The notes: generated from the sequence alone by a model not told the origin. A DNA stretch of 64,000 nucleotides from Corynebacterium afermentans subsp. lipophilum (GCF_030408375.1 NZ_CP046530.1:186001-250000), one strand, 5' to 3'. Counted from the first letter of the stretch, positions 1-8,070 are shown. Numbers and translations: made by a program.

Positions 1-1062
1 GGGGCGGACGATGTTCATCACCTCGGCCACACCCGGGGCGTAGGGGCTGACGTTGTTGCGAACCGCATTGTTGGCCACCTGCTGCACCGCCGGATCCAAG
101 GTGGTGGTGATGGTGTAAGAGCCGTTGAGGATGGTCTCCGTGTCCAGCCCCTTGTCCTCCAGGTAGCGCAGGGCGTAGTCGCACATGAACCCCTTGTCGC
201 CGGCGGCGATGCAGCCCTGCGGCAGCGTCTTCGGCTGCTCCAGGATGCCCAGCGGAGTGCCGGCCAAGCGGTCCGCTTCCGCCTGGTCCAGGTAGCCCTG
301 GGCTGCCATGTTGTTCAAAACAACGTTGCGGCGCTGGGTGGCTCCCTCCGGGTTGGTGTACGGATTGAGCGCTTCGACAGACTGCAGGATGCCCACCAGG
401 AGCGCGGCCTGTTCCGGCTTGAGGTCGCGGGCAGGCATGTCGAAGTACGTCAGCGCCGCCGCCTCGATGCCGAAGGCGTGATTGCCAAAGGAAACGAGGT
501 TGAGGTACCTGGTCAGCACCTCGTCCTTTTCCAACGTCTTGTCCAGGTCGGAGGCCATGCGCATCTCGCGCAGCTTGCGCGGGATGGACTGCTCGGTGGC
601 GGCGTTGGCCTCTTCCTCGTTTTCCGCGTCGATGAGCCAGAGGTAGTTCTTCACGTACTGCTGGTTGATTGTGGATGCACCCTGCTCCACACCGCCTGCG
701 AGCACGTTGGTCACCATCGCGCGGGCGAAGCCTTGCATGTCCACGCCTTCGTGCTGGTAGAAGCGGCGGTCCTCCGTTGCCACCAGGGCGTCTTTGACGT
801 GCTGGGAGATCCCGTCGCTGGCCACCTCGTAGCGGCGTTGCTTGAAAATCCAGGCCATGGGGGCGCCGGTGGCGTCGTTGATCGTGGTGACGCCGGGGAC
901 TTCGCCGTGCGTGAGGTCGGAGAGGTTCGACTGCATCGTCTCGTCGGTGCGGGCGACGGCGGCGCCGCCCAGACCTGCGACAGGAGCGAGGCACAGGGCA
1001 ATGGCCAGCGCCGCGGCAACGAGCGCGGCCAGCAGGCTTCCTAGGGATTTCAGTGCGGACAC
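1..1062 (-). CDS. ponA: Class A penicillin-binding protein, N-terminal part (partial)
   Basis: Bifunctional transglycosylase/transpeptidase that polymerises and cross-links peptidoglycan outside the membrane. Only the first 354 codons lie in the window. The GTG start at 1062 begins a frame open to the window edge: a hydrophobic signal-anchor at residues 8-35, then the glycosyltransferase-51 domain. This domain shows the EDRRFYQHEG motif at about residues 97-106 (catalytic Glu97) and QGASTINQQYVKN at about 127-139. The divergent neighbour is a WhiB gene, the arrangement I recall for ponA/pbp1a and whcA in C. glutamicum. The transpeptidase domain would lie beyond the left edge. The family is certain from the motifs; the ponA name rests on synteny. 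Confidence 0.88.
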   Translation of the reverse strand, partial: MSALKSLGSLLAALVAAALAIALCLAPVAGLGGAAVARTDETMQSNLSDLTHGEVPGVTTINDATGAPMAWIFKQRRYEVASDGISQHVKDALVATEDRRFYQHEGVDMQGFARAMVTNVLAGGVEQGASTINQQYVKNYLWLIDAENEEEANAATEQSIPRKLREMRMASDLDKTLEKDEVLTRYLNLVSFGNHAFGIEAAALTYFDMPARDLKPEQAALLVGILQSVEALNPYTNPEGATQRRNVVLNNMAAQGYLDQAEADRLAGTPLGILEQPKTLPQGCIAAGDKGFMCDYALRYLEDKGLDTETILNGSYTITTTLDPAVQQVANNAVRNNVSPYAPGVAEVMNIVRP

Positions 1063-1079
1063 GCCATTACCTTAAATGA

Positions 1080-1241
1080 CTGGGCCTGCGCGCGGGAATA
1101 TAAAAGACCCCCCGAAAATGTGATCCATTCGACAGAAAACTTTTTTATGTGATTATATTTACATAGACCGGAGATATACGGTCGGATGTATAAAACTGCG
1201 CCCACGAGGCGGCGCAGGCGAACGAGAAAAGGAGCACGGCT
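1080..1241. promoter_or_regulatory. AT-rich divergent promoter region of the PBP gene and whcA
   Basis: The 179 bases between the two divergent starts hold a markedly AT-rich stretch at about 1095-1195, against GC-rich coding sequence on both sides. Two divergent promoters are therefore expected here. A good Shine-Dalgarno (AAAGGAG) lies 7-9 bases before the whcA ATG. I cannot assign individual -10 boxes with confidence. Confidence 0.5.
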
Positions 1242-1601
1242 ATGAGCACGGCTTTGGGTAACAGGACGCAACGAAACGCACAACGGACCACGTCCCGCAA
1301 GTGCGACGCATCCGGACATCTCGTTTTTGACCGGGGGGATTGGGTAACCCACGCACAGTGCCGCGGCAAGGACCCGGACGCCTTGTTCGTGCGCGGCGCG
1401 GAGCAGCGCAAGGCGGCCGCGATCTGCCGCGCGTGCCCGGTGCTCACCGAGTGCCGAGCGGACGCGCTGGATAACAAGGTCGAGTTCGGCGTCTGGGGCG
1501 GGCTGACGGAGCGTCAGCGCCGCGCGGTGCTGCGGAAGAACCCGCACGTGACCGACTGGGCGGAGCACCTGTCTGCCGGCGGCGAAGTTATCGGCCTGTA
1601 G
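1242..1601 (+). CDS. whcA: WhiB-family iron-sulfur regulator (WhiB4/WhcA type)
   Basis: Small redox-sensing transcription factor of 119 residues. The four cluster-ligand cysteines of WhiB proteins are visible as Cys40, Cys62, Cys65 and Cys71 (CxxC at 62-65). They are followed by the GVWGG turn at 83-87 and a basic C-terminal segment (ERQRRAVLRK) that binds DNA. A further Cys21 lies outside the motif. A strong ribosome binding site precedes the ATG. Its position beside the class A PBP gene matches whcA (WhiB4-like) of C. glutamicum, a regulator of oxidative-stress genes. WhiB membership is certain; assignment to the whcA orthologue is by length and synteny. Confidence 0.88.
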   Translation: MSTALGNRTQRNAQRTTSRKCDASGHLVFDRGDWVTHAQCRGKDPDALFVRGAEQRKAAAICRACPVLTECRADALDNKVEFGVWGGLTERQRRAVLRKNPHVTDWAEHLSAGGEVIGL

Positions 1602-1616
1602 GTAGTCTTGGGCGCC

Positions 1617-1772
1617 ATGACGAAATGGGAGTACGCAACGGTTCCGTTGCTCACGCACGCCACCAAGCAAATTCTGGACACCTGGGGCGAGGACGGCTGG
1701 GAGCTCGTCTCCGTCGTTCCGGGCCCAACCCAGGACAATGTTGTCGCTTACATGAAGCGGGAGGTCGAGTAA
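1617..1772 (+). CDS. DUF4177 small protein
   Basis: A 51-residue ORF (start MTKWEYATVPLLTH, end VAYMKREVE) whose TAA is directly followed by the ATG of the RidA gene, so the two are surely cotranscribed and translationally coupled. The WEYATV...W...GWELVSVV pattern is that of DUF4177 proteins, which I recall as frequent small neighbours of RidA genes in actinobacteria. Function is unknown. No signal peptide or membrane segment is visible. Confidence 0.8.
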   Translation: MTKWEYATVPLLTHATKQILDTWGEDGWELVSVVPGPTQDNVVAYMKREVE

Positions 1773-2228
1773 ATGTGGACTGACCGTCTGAAGGAGCTGG
1801 ACATCGAGCTGCCCGCCGTCGCCGCGCCTGTGGCGGCGTACGTGCCCGCTGTCCAGGCCGGCAACCAGGTGTGGACGTCCGGCCAGCTGCCGTTTACCGA
1901 CGGCAAGCTGCCCGCCACCGGAAAGGTCGGCGCGGAAGTCACCGAGGAGGCCGCCTACGGCTACGCCCGCCAGGCCGCGCTCAACGCGATCGCCGCGGTG
2001 GACGACCTCGTGGGCATCGACAACGTCGCGCGTGTGCTCAAGATCGTCGGTTTTGTCGCCTCTGACCCGGCGTTTACCGGCCAGCCAGCCGTGATCAACG
2101 GTGCCTCCGAGCTCATGCAGGAGGTCTTCGGCGAGGCCGGCGCGCACGCCCGGTCCGCAGTGGGCGTGGCTGCGCTGCCGATGGACACGCCGGTCGAGGT
2201 CGAGCTCGTCGTCGAGCTGAAGAGCTAG
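1773..2228 (+). CDS. RidA family protein
   Basis: A 151-residue YjgF/YER057c/UK114 member. Classical RidA proteins hydrolyse reactive enamine/imine intermediates released by PLP enzymes, protecting central metabolism. The sequence has the family pattern: VWTSGQLPF (about 33-41), a QAALNAIAAVDDL segment and PVEVELVVEL at the C-terminus. It starts immediately after the DUF4177 stop. The classical arginine that binds the imino acid is not obvious, so this may be a divergent RidA subfamily with another substrate. Confidence 0.85.
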   Translation: MWTDRLKELDIELPAVAAPVAAYVPAVQAGNQVWTSGQLPFTDGKLPATGKVGAEVTEEAAYGYARQAALNAIAAVDDLVGIDNVARVLKIVGFVASDPAFTGQPAVINGASELMQEVFGEAGAHARSAVGVAALPMDTPVEVELVVELKS

Positions 2229-2255
2229 AACTCCAATAAACGGCTGCTAAGCGGG

Positions 2256-2261
2256 TACGCT
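2256..2261 (+). promoter_or_regulatory. Putative -10 box TACGCT for a leaderless transcript
   Basis: TACGCT lies exactly seven bases before the ATG at 2269. Transcription would then start at or next to the initiation codon, and no Shine-Dalgarno is present. The same spacing recurs at several other genes in the window. Confidence 0.5.
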
Positions 2262-2268
2262 GGGGCAC

Positions 2269-3081
2269 ATGCAACATCCCGCTTACAGCCAACTGCGCCC
2301 TGTGACCGCCAACGCCGCGGTGGTCCTGGCGCCGAACCCCAGCTACGCGGCGCTCGAGGGGACCAACTCCTGGGTGATCAGGGGTGAGGGGGATCAGCGA
2401 AGCATCGTCGTTGATCCGGGTCCGGAGGACGAGGGCCACCTCAACGTCCTCCACGCCAAGGCGGGGGAGGTGGCGCTGATTTTGCTGACGCACCGCCACC
2501 ACGATCACGCTGATGGCGCGGAGCGTTTCCGCCAGCTCACGGGCGCGCCGGTTCGCTCGCTGGATCCGCAGTACAGCTCGGGGGCCGATCCGCTTGTCGA
2601 CGGCGAAGTGGTCGCCGTCGACGGCATTACCCCACGCCTGAAGGCCGTGGCCACCCCGGGCCACACCAGCGATTCCGTGTGCTTCTTCGTCTACCCGGGC
2701 GACCCGGACTCCACCGAGCTGGAGGGCATCATCACCGGCGACACCATCGCCGGCCGCCACACCACCATGATTTCGGAGACCGACGGCGACCTGGGCAAGT
2801 ACCTGGATTCCCTGGAGCTGCTGGAAGAGCAGGGCAAGGACATCCCGCTGCTGCCGGGCCACGGCCCCGAGGGCGCGGACCTGTCGGCCTATGCCCGCAA
2901 GTACATCGACCGTCGCAACCAGCGCCTGGAGCAGATCCGCGAGGCACTGAAGACCCACGGTGAAAACGCCGACATCAACACGCTCGTCGACGCCATCTAC
3001 GACGACGTCGACCCGGTGCTGCGCGGCGCCGCTGAGCAGTCCACCCGCGTGGCTCTGCGCTACCTGAAGGCCGCGCCCTAA
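2269..3081 (+). CDS. Metallo-beta-lactamase fold hydrolase
   Basis: A 270-residue binuclear zinc hydrolase of the MBL superfamily (beta-CASP-free, LACTB2-like). The metal site THRHHDHADG is at residues 74-83, followed by the GHTSDS and TGDTIAG loops near 131 and 157 and a LPGHGP motif near 205. The C-terminal helical part ends in a winged-helix-like segment typical of LACTB2-type proteins, some of which are nucleases. It sits after DUF4177/RidA but appears to have its own promoter. The natural substrate cannot be told from sequence. Confidence 0.85.
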   Translation: MQHPAYSQLRPVTANAAVVLAPNPSYAALEGTNSWVIRGEGDQRSIVVDPGPEDEGHLNVLHAKAGEVALILLTHRHHDHADGAERFRQLTGAPVRSLDPQYSSGADPLVDGEVVAVDGITPRLKAVATPGHTSDSVCFFVYPGDPDSTELEGIITGDTIAGRHTTMISETDGDLGKYLDSLELLEEQGKDIPLLPGHGPEGADLSAYARKYIDRRNQRLEQIREALKTHGENADINTLVDAIYDDVDPVLRGAAEQSTRVALRYLKAAP

Positions 3082-3090
3082 GGACGGCCG

Positions 3091-3240
3091 TCGTAAAAGC
3101 TGACAGCGCCGATTTTTCACCTGGGGTTTTGTCGCCCCAAATCCGCCGGAATGTCAGCTTTTGCGAGGTTTTTACGAATGACAAAACGCCAACGCTCCGA
3201 CAACTCCCACCTGGGGAACTGCCGAAGCGTTGTCGATTTG
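3091..3240. repeat. Palindromic intergenic element between convergent genes
   Basis: Two inverted repeats fill the gap between the MBL gene and glxR, which converge here. The first has perfect 11-base arms (AAAAGCTGACA at 3095-3105, complement at 3152-3162) around a 46-base spacer, enclosed by outer 8-base arms at 3091-3098 and 3170-3177. The second has 7-base arms at 3198-3204 and 3229-3235. Both spacers contain CACCTGGGG. They may act as bidirectional terminators, or be a dispersed repeat; related words occur at 61092-61171. Confidence 0.6.
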
Positions 3241-3255
3241 TGCAAACGGGGCGCG

Positions 3256-3939
3256 CTACCGCGCGCGGCGGGCCAGGTGCTCGGTGTCGACGATGAGCAC
3301 GCTCTTGCCCTCCAGGCGGATCCAGCCGCGGTGGGCGAAGGTGGCCAGCGCCTTGTTCACCGTCTCGCGGGAGGCGCCGACGAGCTGGGCGATTTCTTCC
3401 TGCGTCAGGTCGTGGTTGACGCGCAGCGCCCCGCCTTCGTGGGTGCCGAAGCGGTTGGCCAGCTGCAGCAGCGTCTTGGCCACGCGGCCGGGCACGTCGG
3501 TGAAGATGAGGTCCGCCAGCGAGGCGTTAGTGCGGCGCAGGCGGCGGGCCAGCACGCGCAGCAGCTGCTGGGAGATTTCCGGGTGGGTGTCAATCCAGGT
3601 GCGCAGCATGGTGGAGTCCATGGTGGCGCAGGTGACTTCGGTGACGCACACGGCGGAGGAGGTGCGCGGGCCCGGGTCGAAGATGGACAGCTCGCCGAAC
3701 ATGTCGGACGGGCCCATCACGGACAGCAGGTTCTCGCGGCCGTCCGGGGCGTGGCGGGCGAGCTTAATTTTGCCGTCCACGATGATGTAGAGGCGGTCGC
3801 CGGGCTCGCCTTCATCGAAGATGGTGGTGCCCTTGGGGAAGGTCACCGTGTCCATCTCGTTGATCAGCGCGGCTACTGCTTCCGGGTCCACGCCCTGGAA
3901 AATGCCGGCGCGGGCGAGTGTGTCCTGTACGCCTTCCAT
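3256..3939 (-). CDS. glxR: cAMP-responsive Crp-family global regulator GlxR
   Basis: A 227-residue Crp/Fnr-type dimeric regulator. The cyclic-nucleotide pocket is visible at [14 protein letters not shown] (residues 81-94). A C-terminal winged helix carries the recognition segment [20 protein letters not shown] (about 178-197). Length and sequence match corynebacterial GlxR, which with cAMP binds TGTGA-N6-TCACA sites and controls central carbon metabolism, respiration and growth. The adenylate cyclase that would supply cAMP is in the same window at 22005-23528. A strong GAGGAGG ribosome binding site precedes the ATG. Confidence 0.95.
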   Translation of the reverse strand: MEGVQDTLARAGIFQGVDPEAVAALINEMDTVTFPKGTTIFDEGEPGDRLYIIVDGKIKLARHAPDGRENLLSVMGPSDMFGELSIFDPGPRTSSAVCVTEVTCATMDSTMLRTWIDTHPEISQQLLRVLARRLRRTNASLADLIFTDVPGRVAKTLLQLANRFGTHEGGALRVNHDLTQEEIAQLVGASRETVNKALATFAHRGWIRLEGKSVLIVDTEHLARRAR

Positions 3940-3970
3940 GAATCCTCCTCATTGCGGGACGGCCAGGGGC

Positions 3971-3986
3971 AGTGGTTAGAGTCACT
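3971..3986 (-). promoter_or_regulatory. Possible GlxR autoregulatory site
   Basis: The 16-base word AGTGGTTAGAGTCACT lies 32-47 bases upstream of the glxR start. It has the Crp half-site spacing and matches 7 of the 10 fixed bases of TGTGA-N6-TCACA. Autoregulation is known for GlxR in C. glutamicum; this particular site is inferred. Confidence 0.35.
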
Positions 3987-4074
3987 TTCGCGTAACTTTT
4001 TAGCAGCCGTCACAGTGCGTTTCGCACTTTACCACCCATTTGCAGTCTTGGTCAGGTGGTTGGCCAAGTTGGTG

Positions 4075-4173
4075 TTAATCCACTACGCGCGCCTCGAGCC
4101 GCTCCATCGCCAGCGGGAATGCTCCGAGCACAAGCGGGACCAGCAGCACGAGGATCACATTCATAGGTGTCAT
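4075..4173 (-). CDS. Small single-span membrane protein (32 residues)
   Basis: A short ORF from ATG 4173 to TAA 4075, begun [20 protein letters not shown] and ended with [10 protein letters not shown]. It consists of one hydrophobic span (residues 5-22) and a charged C-terminal tail, the usual shape of bacterial small membrane proteins. It lies on the glxR strand, 135 bases upstream of glxR and divergent from nth. M. tuberculosis has a different membrane protein gene (Rv3675) in the same place between crp and nth. An alternative start is the ATG at 4164. Function unknown; it may be cotranscribed with glxR. Confidence 0.55.
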   Translation of the reverse strand: MTPMNVILVLLVPLVLGAFPLAMERLEARVVD

Positions 4174-4194
4174 TTTACGCCACGGGTAACTAGC

Positions 4195-4977
4195 ATGTCC
4201 GTCATGTCCTCCACCTCTCCGAAGAAGCACCGCCGTCCTGGGGCGCACCCGGCGGCGAAGGGGGCGGAGACGGATTTAGGGCGCACCAGGAGGGCCCGCC
4301 GCATCAATCGCACGCTGGCGGAGACGTTCCCAGACGCGCACGCTGAACTGGACTTTTCCAACCCGCTGGAGCTGCTGGTGGCAACGGTGCTCTCGGCGCA
4401 GACCACTGACGTGCGCGTCAACATGGTCACGCCGGCGTTGTTTGCCAAGTACCCCACCGCCGAAGCGTACGCGGAAGCGGATCAGGCGGAGGTGGAGGAG
4501 CTCATCCGCTCCACCGGTTTTTACCGCTCGAAAGCCAAAAATCTGATTGGCCTGGGACAGAAGCTTGTCACCGATTTCGGCGGGGAAGTGCCCACCAAGC
4601 TGGAGGATCTCGTGTCGCTTCCTGGGGTGGGCCGCAAGACGGCGCACGTGGTGCGCGGCAACGCGTTCGGCATCCCGGGGTTGACGGTGGACACGCATTT
4701 CCAACGGCTGGTGGGGCGCCTCATGCTCACCGATGAGACGGACCCGGTGAAGATCGAGCACGCCATCGCCAAGCTGATTGAGCGCCGCGAGTGGACCATG
4801 TTCTCCCACCGCATCATCTTCCACGGCCGCCGCATCTGCCACGCCCGTAAACCGGCGTGCGGCGTGTGCCCGATCGCGTTCGACTGCCCCAGCTTCGGCA
4901 CCGGCCCGGTCGACCCCGAGGCGGCCGCGGACCTGGTCACGGGCCCGGAGCGCGACCACATCCTGGGGCTCGCATGA
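4195..4977 (+). CDS. nth: Endonuclease III, DNA glycosylase/AP lyase
   Basis: Bifunctional base-excision repair enzyme for oxidised pyrimidines, 260 residues. The helix-hairpin-helix [12 protein letters not shown] (142-153) contains the catalytic lysine (Lys148). The catalytic aspartate is Asp166 in VDTHF. The [4Fe-4S] loop is C-x6-C-x2-C-x5-C at Cys215, 222, 225 and 231. The frame is open far upstream, but the homologous part begins near 4195; an ATG at 4204 is a possible alternative. The last bases overlap the next gene (ATGA), so nth and the TlpA-like gene are coupled. Order nth-thioredoxin-NUDIX-marP is the same as in mycobacteria. Confidence 0.93.
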   Translation: MSVMSSTSPKKHRRPGAHPAAKGAETDLGRTRRARRINRTLAETFPDAHAELDFSNPLELLVATVLSAQTTDVRVNMVTPALFAKYPTAEAYAEADQAEVEELIRSTGFYRSKAKNLIGLGQKLVTDFGGEVPTKLEDLVSLPGVGRKTAHVVRGNAFGIPGLTVDTHFQRLVGRLMLTDETDPVKIEHAIAKLIERREWTMFSHRIIFHGRRICHARKPACGVCPIAFDCPSFGTGPVDPEAAADLVTGPERDHILGLA

Positions 4978-5507
4978 AGCGCGCGATCTGGGTGAGCGTT
5001 GCGGTCATCATCGCGGCCACGGTGTTGCTCGTGTTCGGGGCGCGCAGTTTGCTTGTCGACGATCAACCTCCGGGGGAACCTGTGGCCGTCGACAAGCAAG
5101 TGCCTCAACGGCCCGATTGCCCGGCTGGTCTGGACCTGCCGTGCCTGGGCGGGGACGTGGCCGGCGACGCCAAGGAGATCACCGTGGTCAACGTGTGGGC
5201 CTGGTGGTGCCAGCCGTGCCGCGCGGAGCTGCCGGCGGTGGAGGAATTCGCGCGGACGCACCCGGAGTACACCGTGGTGGGTGTGCACGCGGACCGAAAC
5301 GCCGGCAACGGCGCGGCGCTGCTGGAGGATCTCGGGGTGGGCCTGCCCAGCTACCAGGACGACTCGGGCGCGTTCGCCGCGGCGCAGGGGCTGCCGCCGG
5401 TGGTGCCGGTGACGGTGGTGCTGCGCGGCGGAGAGCAGGTGGCGGTGTTTGCCAGGGAATTCACCTCGGCCGATGAGCTCGCCGAGGCGGTCGAGGGGGC
5501 TGTGTAA
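4974..5507 (+). CDS. Membrane-anchored TlpA/ResA-like thioredoxin
   Basis: A 177-residue thiol-disulfide oxidoreductase with an N-terminal signal anchor (residues 5-24) and an extracytoplasmic thioredoxin fold. The active site is WCQPC at 78-82 and a cis-proline region is at PPVVPVTVV. An extra cysteine pair (Cys49, Cys57) precedes the fold and could form a structural disulfide. Likely roles are reduction of exported disulfides or cytochrome c/heme apoprotein maturation. Its start overlaps the nth stop and it runs straight into the NUDIX gene; the M. tuberculosis counterpart would be Rv3673c. Confidence 0.87.
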   Translation: MKRAIWVSVAVIIAATVLLVFGARSLLVDDQPPGEPVAVDKQVPQRPDCPAGLDLPCLGGDVAGDAKEITVVNVWAWWCQPCRAELPAVEEFARTHPEYTVVGVHADRNAGNGAALLEDLGVGLPSYQDDSGAFAAAQGLPPVVPVTVVLRGGEQVAVFAREFTSADELAEAVEGAV

Positions 5508-6206
5508 GTGGACGCGCCGCTGCGCCCGGACCGCGCGCCCAGGTGGCTCGTGCCGCTGCTTGAGGCCATCGAGGATGGCGGGGCGGAAATCCCGCGCAGG
5601 CTCCTGTCGCCGCGCGTGCTGCAAAAAGACGGTGCGGATCAAGCCGCGGTGCTGATCCTGTTCGCCGGCGACCCGCGCGCCACCGAGCTGCCGGAAGACG
5701 CGCGGGTGCTGATTACCCACCGCACCCCGCGCATGCGCAGCCACTCCGGGCAGATGGCCTTTCCCGGCGGCCACATCGACGCTGACGACGGCGGGCCGGT
5801 TGGCGCCGCGCTGCGCGAAGCGTGGGAGGAAACCGGCCTGGACCCGGACCGGGTGATCCCGCTGGCCATGCTCGATGCGGCCACCACCGGCGGCAGCAAC
5901 CGGCGTGTGCGCCCCGTGGTGGCGTTCACCCCGGAGCCGGGGGAGGTGTACCCGGCCAGTGAGGAGGAGACCGACGCGGTGTTTTTCGTGCCGGTTCGCG
6001 AGCTGGTGGATCCGCGAAACCGGGCGATGCTGGGCATCAAGGAGTGGTCGGGGCCCGCGTTTTGGGCGGGCGAGTTTCTGGTGTGGGGCTTTACCGGCGT
6101 GCTGCTCGCTGTGGTGCTGAAGCTGGGCGGCTGGGTGCGGCCCTGGGACGAAAAGCCCGGCGACTTGCGGGCTGCGCTGGCGCGTTCTGCCAACCGTGAG
6201 CGGTAA
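5508..6206 (+). CDS. NUDIX hydrolase, CoA pyrophosphatase type
   Basis: A 232-residue protein with the CoA-diphosphatase signature RMRSHSGQMAFPGG (about 75-88) directly before the Nudix box, which ends in ALREAWEETGL (101-111) and carries the metal-binding REAWEE glutamates. Such enzymes split CoA and its derivatives into 3',5'-ADP and phosphopantetheine. The GTG start follows the preceding TAA without a gap, so translation is coupled to the TlpA-like gene. The C-terminal third is longer than the catalytic core and may be specific to actinobacteria. Confidence 0.87.
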   Translation: MDAPLRPDRAPRWLVPLLEAIEDGGAEIPRRLLSPRVLQKDGADQAAVLILFAGDPRATELPEDARVLITHRTPRMRSHSGQMAFPGGHIDADDGGPVGAALREAWEETGLDPDRVIPLAMLDAATTGGSNRRVRPVVAFTPEPGEVYPASEEETDAVFFVPVRELVDPRNRAMLGIKEWSGPAFWAGEFLVWGFTGVLLAVVLKLGGWVRPWDEKPGDLRAALARSANRER

Positions 6207-6209
6207 CAT
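6204..6209 (+). promoter_or_regulatory. Putative -10 box TAACAT before marP
   Basis: TAACAT lies seven bases before ATG 6217, inside the last codons of the NUDIX gene. It argues for the ATG at 6217 over the upstream in-frame GTG at 6196, which lacks a ribosome binding site. Confidence 0.4.
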
Positions 6210-6216
6210 CACCGAA

Positions 6217-7404
6217 ATGTACCTGGTTATCGACGTCCTGCTCGTGCTCGCCGTCGTCGCCGCCTGTATCAGCGGTTGGCGCCAGGGGGCGCTGTCCGCG
6301 GTGCTTTCTATGGTTGGCGTTGTGGCGGGCCTGGTCATCGGTCTTGCGTTGGCGCCGTTCGCGCTGGACTTGTCGGAGTCCCAGACGGTGCGCATAGTCC
6401 TGCTCATCGCCTTGGTCGTGCTGTTTGTGGGGCTGGGCAACCTGGTCGGCGTCACCGTCGGCGGGAGCTTGCGCGGGCGTGTGCGCTCGAAGGGTCGCCG
6501 CACGCTGGATTCCGCGCTTGGCGCGACGTTCCAGTCGGTGGCGGTGGCGGCGGTGCTGTGGTTCATCTCCATTCCGCTGGCGGCCTCGGTGCCGGGCGAG
6601 ATCGGCGACGGCATCCGCTCCTCCCGCGTCTTCGGCGCCATCGACGCCGCCGCCCCCGAGGCGGCATCGAAGCTGCCGGCGAGGTTCGCCGCGCTTCTCG
6701 ACGAATCGGGGCTACCGCCACTGGTATCGCCCTTCCATTCGCCGGGCGGGGCGCAGGTGGCGGCGCCGGATGGGTCCGTGGTGGAGCTGGAGGTCGTGGA
6801 GAAGCTGCGCCCAAGCGTGGTGCACGTGATGGGCGACGCGGAAACCTGCCGGCGGCGCCTCATGGGCACCGGCTTTGTCATCGAGGACGGCTACGTGCTC
6901 ACCAACGCGCACGTGGTGGCCGGCACTGAGCGGGTGGCCCTGGATACCGTGGTGGGGGTCAAGCCCGCGCAGGTGGTGCTGTTCGACCCCGACACCGACA
7001 TTGCGGTGCTGCGCGCCGAGGAGCTGGGCCTGCCGGAGCTGCGGTGGGCCGACGACGAGCTGGCGGTGGGCGACGACGCCGTGGTGATGGGCCACCCCCG
7101 CTCCGGCCCGTTCGAGGCGGCGCCGGTGCGCATCCGCGGCAAGCTGGAAATCGCAGGCCCGGACATCTACACCACCGGGCGTGTGGAGCGCGAGGCGTAC
7201 ACCATCCGCGGCAACATCCGCCAGGGCAACTCCGGCGGGCCGCTGCTCACCCCGGAGGGCGAGGTCGCGGGCATGATCTTCGGGGCGTCCCTGGACACCT
7301 CAGAAACGGGATACGCGCTGACTGCACACCAAGTGCAGCAGCGCGTAGGGGATGTGCGGAGCTTAACGCGCCCCGCGGATACGCAAGCGTGCGTTAGCGG
7401 TTAA
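6217..7404 (+). CDS. marP: MarP-like membrane serine protease
   Basis: A 395-residue protein: a CvpA-like N-terminal block of about four transmembrane helices (residues 2-125), then a chymotrypsin-fold protease outside the membrane. The catalytic triad is visible as His232 (TNAHVV), Asp261 (DTDIAVL) and Ser339 (GNSGGPL). Cys211 and Cys392 sit where the regulatory disulfide of M. tuberculosis MarP (Rv3671c) is found. In mycobacteria MarP is needed for acid and oxidative-stress resistance through cell-wall hydrolase processing. It closes the conserved nth-thioredoxin-NUDIX-marP cluster. A GTG at 6196 would add seven residues. Confidence 0.88.
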   Translation: MYLVIDVLLVLAVVAACISGWRQGALSAVLSMVGVVAGLVIGLALAPFALDLSESQTVRIVLLIALVVLFVGLGNLVGVTVGGSLRGRVRSKGRRTLDSALGATFQSVAVAAVLWFISIPLAASVPGEIGDGIRSSRVFGAIDAAAPEAASKLPARFAALLDESGLPPLVSPFHSPGGAQVAAPDGSVVELEVVEKLRPSVVHVMGDAETCRRRLMGTGFVIEDGYVLTNAHVVAGTERVALDTVVGVKPAQVVLFDPDTDIAVLRAEELGLPELRWADDELAVGDDAVVMGHPRSGPFEAAPVRIRGKLEIAGPDIYTTGRVEREAYTIRGNIRQGNSGGPLLTPEGEVAGMIFGASLDTSETGYALTAHQVQQRVGDVRSLTRPADTQACVSG

Positions 7405-7951
7405 CGGCGGTGGAGCCGGTGCGCGGCAAAGAGGAGCCGGTGCCGGAGGAGGTGTAAAGACCAGCCTCGTCCTTTGCCAGGTTCTTCTGTGCTTGGCCCG
7501 GCTTGAGGTTCTTCAGCTCGTTGACAGACTCGATGGTCTTCTCCGGTGCCTTGATCTTCTTGAACTTCTTGAAGCCGATGAAAGCGAGCAGGCCCGCCAG
7601 CGCCAGCATGACCAGGAAGACGATCAGGAATGCCCAGCCGCGGTGCATCCAGGACGCGAGCATCTCCGCGATGGCGAAAAAGAGGAAGAAGGAGGAGTAC
7701 AGGGCGATCACGCCGGCCGCGGCGAACAGGCCGCCGCCCATCGCGCCCTTCTTCACCTCGCCGACAACCTCGGCCTTGGCCAGCTCGATCTCGCCGCGGA
7801 CCAGGGTGGAAACCTGCTGGGACGCGTTAGAGATGAGGGTGCCGATGGAGTCGTTGCCCGGCTGGGTGGCGTAGGTGTCGCGCAGCGGGATGGAGTCCAC
7901 CTTGGCGTTCACGGCGGTGGAGCCGCTGGTGTAGAGGCCTTCGTTGCTCAC
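7394..7951 (-). CDS. Holin-superfamily-III-like membrane protein
   Basis: A 185-residue protein resembling actinobacterial 'phage holin family' proteins (PF07332 type), which are chromosomal genes and not phage holins. An amphipathic segment at 35-65 precedes two transmembrane helices (about 72-95 and 105-128) and a basic KKFKKIK stretch. N- and C-terminal tails are hydrophilic and share a duplicated motif (GLYTS...GSTAVN). The GTG start at 7951 is preceded by AGGAAGG, which lies in a 14-base hairpin. The gene overlaps the 3' end of marP by 11 bases in convergent orientation. Function unknown. Confidence 0.75.
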   Translation of the reverse strand: MSNEGLYTSGSTAVNAKVDSIPLRDTYATQPGNDSIGTLISNASQQVSTLVRGEIELAKAEVVGEVKKGAMGGGLFAAAGVIALYSSFFLFFAIAEMLASWMHRGWAFLIVFLVMLALAGLLAFIGFKKFKKIKAPEKTIESVNELKNLKPGQAQKNLAKDEAGLYTSSGTGSSLPRTGSTAVNR

Positions 7952-7959
7952 TTGTAGTT

Positions 7960-7999
7960 CACCTTCCTGGGTGGCTTTTACACGGCACCCGGGAAGGTG
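7960..7999 (-). promoter_or_regulatory. Hairpin that hides the ribosome binding site of the holin-like gene
   Basis: Arms at 7960-7973 and 7986-7999 pair in 13 of 14 positions around a 12-base loop. On the minus-strand mRNA the 3' arm contains the AGGAAGGTG Shine-Dalgarno of the gene starting at 7951. The stem could make translation conditional, for instance on temperature or a bound factor. Confidence 0.55.
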
Positions 8000-8070
8000 C
8001 CTGGAAATTCTTCACACGATGTTAGCGATGTATGGAGGCATTTGCCCGAATCGGGGTAGAAATGTAGAGC

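Noticed and set aside
3151-4194. Open frame continuing upstream of nth
   Set aside because: It runs antisense through glxR and shows no relation to known proteins; nth homology begins at about 4195.
4521-6881. 786-codon open frame antisense to nth, the TlpA-like gene, the NUDIX gene and marP
   Set aside because: Composition is that of a high-GC shadow frame (Arg/Pro/His-rich) while the sense genes show full catalytic motifs.
7394-7951. Prophage lysis holin
   Set aside because: No endolysin or phage genes around; chromosomal actinobacterial proteins of this family are common.
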